This document shows, piece after piece, positions 60,159 through 64,000 of a stretch of 64,000 nt of DNA; the first letter of the stretch is position 1, and each line of letters starts with the position of its first letter. The notes below the pieces were generated by a model. The model was given only the letters and a program-made list of their open reading frames with translations, did no database searches and had not been told where the DNA came from. Position numbers and translations under genes: made by a program. The DNA is from JAFNGF01 sp964567045 (GTDB lineage Bacteria; Planctomycetota; Phycisphaerae; Sedimentisphaerales; Anaerobacaceae): the NCBI GenBank assembly GCA_964567045.1, contig CAZMLE010000015.1, forward strand, positions 3,183-67,182, written 5' to 3'.

Positions 60159-60357
60159 CGGTCTATCTCCTGTCTACCTGGCGATTCGAGGCTGCTCGGC
60201 TGCAAACCGCTCTGCAGAACGCAGCATTGGATTTGCCAGCAGCCGCTCGCCGCAGTAAACGCGGTAATATATCTATTTTTTGTTTAGACAACAAGCCTTT
60301 TTTGCAGAAACTTGGCCTTTTCAGCATAGGGCGACCATTCCTTCTACCTACTGTTGG

Positions 60358-61482
60358 CTACGGCGCGTCGTGCACCAGGAAAGAGTCTCTCCTGTCCTGG
60401 GGCTCGGTCGCCCCTATTAGAGGCGGGCCGCCTCGCCGTATATCTCCACCATCCCAGAAGGTATAGATGTTATCGTCATTGATGGCACAATACGACCGTT
60501 TCTCAAAGTATACGTGCGTGTCCAGGAACAGTACGTTTTGTCCGTCTTCGCTATGCACCAAGGAGTTTCCAGCTATCTGCTGTTTTATATCGCCGTCGGG
60601 TTTGAAAAGGCGGAAATTTCTGCCTTTGGCAAAAGGTGAATCAATCCAGGGACCGCGGTCGCCTGCCACTGCCATGCCGGGTTCGCTGGATGTAGTCAGG
60701 GCGTACAGACCATAAGGCATATGATAAGAGAAGGCGCAGTGCTTTGGTGGATTTGGGCCGAAATCCCAGAGATCGATGAGTTCTTTGCCTACCTTGTATT
60801 CGCCTGGGTTAAACTCGGTTGTTTTTTTATCGCCGTTGCAAAGAAAAGATTTTGGCGTTATCTCGCTATATTTGATAAGCAGATAGAAGCTGGCAGAAAT
60901 ACTTGCCTGGCCGCCGGTGCCATCCGGCTGTAAGTTATAGGCAGTAATTCGGTCGCTGGCCTGCCAGTTGTTTATCCTCGGCCGCCAAGTGCTGGCACGT
61001 CCGCCTGCCCGCGGCAGTTTGTCTGAATAATCGCCAGCATAGATAAGCATCGCTTTGCCTATGCCAGAAAGATTTGTGCCGCAGGTCATCCGAAAAGCCG
61101 TCATCCTGGGCCTGTAAAAAACAGCCCGCCCACACATCAACAGAAAAAAGAGCGCCGGAATCGTGATTCCTACCACAGCAAAGCCTCTGCCGGCTAATCT
61201 GCCGGCACTTCGCTCGATTTGGACAAGACCCACAATACCGAGTACAAGGGCTAACATCGCCAGGATAAAGCCGGCATAAGCGATAATCTGAGACCCCATT
61301 GCTGTCGCCATAGGGAAGGCAAAAGGAGTCAGAATCACAAGTGCGAATGAGGCTATAGCGAATGCGCTTATCCTGACAGTCACTTTTTTGCCCTCGGTCA
61401 AAACCGCCAGCAATTCGGAATTGCAGAAGCTACACGCCTGAGCACCGTCTGGATTTTCTTTGCCGCATTTTGGACAGTACAT
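60358..61482 (-). CDS. zinc-ribbon membrane protein with DUF1559/H-X9-DG-like domain, copy A
   Basis: The 374-residue protein has AGGAGG upstream. A C4 zinc ribbon (MYCPKCGKENPDGAQACSFC) is followed by three membrane helices (about residues 35-58, 66-90, 98-122; DUF4190-like). The outer domain contains FRMTCGTNLSGIGKAMLIYA and VHSEDGQNVLFLDTHVYF, the H-x-DG-xN-VLF-DTHV pattern of planctomycete pilin-like DUF1559 proteins. The cytoplasmic ribbon plus outer pilin-like domain suggests a membrane sensor or pseudopilin. It lies 34 bases downstream of its paralogue. Confidence 0.82.
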   Translation of the reverse strand: MYCPKCGKENPDGAQACSFCNSELLAVLTEGKKVTVRISAFAIASFALVILTPFAFPMATAMGSQIIAYAGFILAMLALVLGIVGLVQIERSAGRLAGRGFAVVGITIPALFFLLMCGRAVFYRPRMTAFRMTCGTNLSGIGKAMLIYAGDYSDKLPRAGGRASTWRPRINNWQASDRITAYNLQPDGTGGQASISASFYLLIKYSEITPKSFLCNGDKKTTEFNPGEYKVGKELIDLWDFGPNPPKHCAFSYHMPYGLYALTTSSEPGMAVAGDRGPWIDSPFAKGRNFRLFKPDGDIKQQIAGNSLVHSEDGQNVLFLDTHVYFEKRSYCAINDDNIYTFWDGGDIRRGGPPLIGATEPQDRRDSFLVHDAP

Positions 61483-61516
61483 TTTTTGCCTCCTATGATA
61501 AACGTTGACTTAAAGA

Positions 61517-62656
61517 TTATTTGCGAGCTGGCATCGGCGGGTCGTGTACCAGGAATGAGTCTTTTCTATCCATAGGTTGGCTGCTGCCAACTACAGGTTG
61601 GCCGCCTCGCCGGATGTCACCACCGTCCCAGAAGGTATAGATGTTATCGTCATTGATGCCACAATACGACCGCTTCTCAAAGTACACGTGGCTGTCCATA
61701 AACAACACGTTTTGCCCGTCTTCTTGATGGACTAAAGAGTTTCCAGCTTTCTGCTGTTTTATATCACCATCAGGTTTGAAAAGTGAGAAATTTCTCGCCT
61801 TTAGTTTGCCGGTGGCAATCCATGGATTGCGGTCGGCTGCTACTGCCATGCCGGGTTCGCTGGATGTCGTCAAGGCGTATAACGTGTAGGGTATATGATA
61901 GGCATAGCTACAATGCTTCCAGGGCTCAGGGCCAAAATCCCAGAGATCAATAAGCTCTTTGTCCCGCACGCCATATTCGGCGGCCTTAAACTCCGTTGTC
62001 CCTTTGTCATGGGTGCAAACAAACGGTTTTGCCGAAATCTCCCCATACTTGATCAGCAAATAAAAGCTGGCAGAAATACTTGCCTGGCCGCCGGTGCCGT
62101 CCGGCTGTAAGTTATAGGCAGTAATTCGGTCGTTGGCCTGCCAGTTGTTTATCTTCGGCTGCCAGATGCTGCCACGTCCGCCTGCCCGCGGCAGTTTGTC
62201 TGAATAATCGCCAGCATAGATAAGCATCGCTTTGCCTATGCCAGAAAGATTTGTGCCGCAGGTCATCCGAAAAGCCGTCATCCTGGGCCTGTAAAAAACA
62301 GCCCTGGCGTAGATCAAGAGAAAAAAGACCGCCGGAATCGTGATTCCTACCACGGCAAAGCCCCTGCCAGCCAACCTGCCAGCACTTAGCTCGATTTGGA
62401 CAAGACCGACAATACCGACAATTAGGGCAGAGATCGCCAGGATCAGGCCAACCCCAGCGATAATCCCAGCCCGCATTGCTACCGCAATAGGAAAAGCAAG
62501 AACGCTCAGAATTATAAGTACAAGTGACGCTACAGCTAGTCCGCTGATTCTGACGTTTACTTTTTCGCCAGTGGTAGCCGGCGGCAGTGGTGAATTGCAC
62601 GCGCTACATATCCGGCCATTATCTGGATTTTCTTTGCCGCATTTTGGACAGTACAT
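61517..62656 (-). CDS. zinc-ribbon membrane protein with DUF1559/H-X9-DG-like domain, copy B
   Basis: Start chosen at MYCPKCGKENPDNG by comparison with copy A; another in-frame ATG lies five codons upstream. Architecture is identical: C4 ribbon, three membrane helices, then FRMTCGTNLSGIGKAMLIYA and VHQEDGQNVLFMDSHVYF. The central 130 residues are almost the same as in copy A at DNA level, while the ribbon linker and first helices differ. This indicates a tandem duplication with later gene conversion or uneven divergence. Confidence 0.82.
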   Translation of the reverse strand: MYCPKCGKENPDNGRICSACNSPLPPATTGEKVNVRISGLAVASLVLIILSVLAFPIAVAMRAGIIAGVGLILAISALIVGIVGLVQIELSAGRLAGRGFAVVGITIPAVFFLLIYARAVFYRPRMTAFRMTCGTNLSGIGKAMLIYAGDYSDKLPRAGGRGSIWQPKINNWQANDRITAYNLQPDGTGGQASISASFYLLIKYGEISAKPFVCTHDKGTTEFKAAEYGVRDKELIDLWDFGPEPWKHCSYAYHIPYTLYALTTSSEPGMAVAADRNPWIATGKLKARNFSLFKPDGDIKQQKAGNSLVHQEDGQNVLFMDSHVYFEKRSYCGINDDNIYTFWDGGDIRRGGQPVVGSSQPMDRKDSFLVHDPPMPARK

Positions 62657-63098
62657 TTGCAGGCTTTCCATTTACTGAAACCGCAACTTGGGTGCACGAG
62701 TCTGCCATAAATACAGACTTACAGCATATGCTACCTTGGCTGCTGCGCAGAATCAACCATTTTCGGACCGCCACAAACTTCCGCGTCGCCGGCTGCGATG
62801 AATTTTCGCAAAATCAGCCACTGCGCTATCGGGCCGAAGCACAAATTCTCGGCCTCTTATTTTCGTATCTGCTTTGAAAATAAGCTCTTATATAACCTAA
62901 ACGGCGGATGCAACCTCCATTTTGAGGCACTGATTTTTAGTTTCGTGAGAAAAAAGATGTTGACAATAGTATGGGGGGAATAGTATAAATAGCTAAAAGG
63001 CAAGACGCGTTCAGCGCAACTTAGCTTAACTTCTTGCTATATTGATTGTGGAAGTGCTCTTCGGGGCCATCTAACAATAGTGAAGGAAGGAGTGAAAG
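62657..63098. other. divergent intergenic region
   Basis: It lies between the zinc-ribbon pair and the PEP-CTERM gene. It holds one good promoter candidate (62960-62989) and otherwise only short open frames without signals. Confidence 0.5.
62960..62989 (+). promoter_or_regulatory. sigma-70-type promoter of the PEP-CTERM gene
   Basis: TTGACA at 62960-62965 and TATAAA at 62984-62989, spaced 18 bases. The predicted start site lies about 100 bases ahead of the ATG at 63099, leaving a moderately long leader. GAAGGAAGGAG precedes the ATG. Confidence 0.6.
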
Positions 63099-63902
63099 AT
63101 GAAAAGAAGTATTATTTATGTTGTTTTAGTAGCAGTTTCGCTTATGTGCGGACTGACTCAGGCGGCTTTGGTTCACCAGTACCACTTCGAGGACGGGACG
63201 CCCAACGATAGTGTCGGCACCGCCCACGGCACATTGAAGAACGGAGCGAGCATTTTGAGTGGTCAGGTTTCGTTCGACGGCATGAATGATTATGTGGACC
63301 TACCTGGCCCAGCGATTGCGATTAACACATATTCTCAGTTCACACTGGAACTCTGGTCAACGCAGTCAAATCTTGACCAAGGTTACACTATGACGGCTGC
63401 GTTGGGAGGCACGTGGCCAAACGGACTTGGTAAGAAATATGTCGATATCTGCACGAGCCGCGGCGATCAGGTTTCCAGAGGCGCACTCACCACTGGTGAC
63501 AACTCAGGAGCCCCCTGGTCGGAGGAAGTGGGCGTGAACGGCCCAGAGCTGAATGACGGTAAGCAGCATCAATATGTTTTAACTGTCGGCCCCGCTCCCG
63601 AATGCCTTTGTTCGGACAAACTGGTGATCACCTATTATATAGACGCAGAATTTCAAGGCGTGGCGCCACTGGGCACAAGGACAATCAGCGGTTTGAGCAA
63701 CGACTTTGCCTATCTGGGCAAGGGAGTTTATACCGGAGATGTCACTTGGCTCGGTTCGATCAATGAGTTCGATATCTACAACACTGTCCTCTCTTGTGCC
63801 GAGATTCAGGCCAGATACGCGGCAGGTCCTGTGCCGGAGCCTGCGACGATGGTTCTTTTGGGTCTTGGTTCTCTGGCGCTAATCAGACGTCGGAAATCGT
63901 AA
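63099..63902 (+). CDS. LamG-domain PEP-CTERM exported protein
   Basis: The 267-residue protein has a signal peptide cleaved near TQAA. A LamG/concanavalin-like lectin domain follows (residues 25-235): LVHQYHFEDGTPNDSVG, VSFDGMNDYVDLPG and WLGSINEFDIYNTVLS. It ends with a PEP-CTERM sorting signal, VPEPATMVLLGLGSLAL, then RRRKS. Such proteins are processed by an exosortase and displayed or released with exopolysaccharide. No exosortase is in the window. Function is probably glycan binding. Confidence 0.92.
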   Translation: MKRSIIYVVLVAVSLMCGLTQAALVHQYHFEDGTPNDSVGTAHGTLKNGASILSGQVSFDGMNDYVDLPGPAIAINTYSQFTLELWSTQSNLDQGYTMTAALGGTWPNGLGKKYVDICTSRGDQVSRGALTTGDNSGAPWSEEVGVNGPELNDGKQHQYVLTVGPAPECLCSDKLVITYYIDAEFQGVAPLGTRTISGLSNDFAYLGKGVYTGDVTWLGSINEFDIYNTVLSCAEIQARYAAGPVPEPATMVLLGLGSLALIRRRKS

Positions 63903-64000
63903 GACGCAGCAGAGAATCCTGAAAGCCGTCTACCATAGATGTAAAGAGTGTAGTGGTTCAGTGTGAATTGGACAAACACATCTACAGCTAGGAGAGTACC

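Noticed and set aside
59514..60287. Long plus-strand frame across yraN and rplS
   Set aside because: It is antisense to two well-established genes and has no family resemblance.

Overview
This window looks like a chromosomal segment of a Planctomycetota bacterium, probably of the Phycisphaerae/Sedimentisphaerales type. The evidence is indirect: a PEP-CTERM protein with a LamG domain, tandem zinc-ribbon/DUF1559-like proteins, a DUF6768 protein beside an ECF sigma factor, a large secreted protein with the duplicated C-terminal motif typical of these bacteria, an HNH-AP2 protein, and many small dispersed palindromes. No rRNA, CRISPR array or prophage was seen.

Layout. 1-3.1 kb is a scrapyard of gene fragments: an IS1380 relic, an epimerase piece, and one open frame that joins ThiF, YbjN and tyrosine-recombinase pieces. 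It ends before tRNA-Gly. 3.4-15.2 kb holds a transglutaminase lipoprotein, an FGE relic, three orphan genes between 39-base direct repeats, a chimeric GLUG/nucleotidyltransferase gene, an esterase-like hydrolase, a STAS-PilZ protein, tRNA-Glu, tadA, small membrane proteins, and a frameshifted ECF sigma gene with DUF6768. 15.4-27.2 kb is mostly housekeeping: tRNA-Ser, nadE, a SagB/DJ-1 fusion, a histidine kinase with two response regulators, dxr, rseP and glyA. 27.3-41 kb holds a giant secreted protein, two GT39-like membrane glycosyltransferases and a compact minus-strand glycan cluster (flippase-like protein, two methyltransferases, GT4, CapK-like ligase, DUF354, GT2). 41.3-43.5 kb has a DUF4832 protein and cobO.

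43.7-49.3 kb is an A/T-rich accessory island. It contains an HNH-AP2 protein, a Phd/RelE toxin-antitoxin pair, the broken tail of a DNA methyltransferase, an orphan MNT nucleotidyltransferase, and then a tight operon of a DUF6932 nucleotidyltransferase-like protein, an HTH-ImmA/IrrE protease and a Beta-family (sce7725-like) protein. This operon runs convergently into, and overlaps, a PD-(D/E)xK sce7726 nuclease gene. It is the best candidate here for an undescribed defence or toxin-antitoxin system.

49.5-53.2 kb is rpoD and dnaG. 53.5-57.2 kb carries two RAYT transposase genes, each bracketed by inverted REP hairpins with a 5' GTAG foot. The same hairpin supplies the end of the alsT gene and the tatD stop codon. 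57-64 kb has tatD, a secreted protein, yraN, rplS, two tandem zinc-ribbon proteins and the PEP-CTERM/LamG protein. A recurring theme is that several dispersed palindromes and simple repeats are read in frame inside genes (nadE, both GT39 genes, the hydrolase, the SagB fusion, dxr, alsT).
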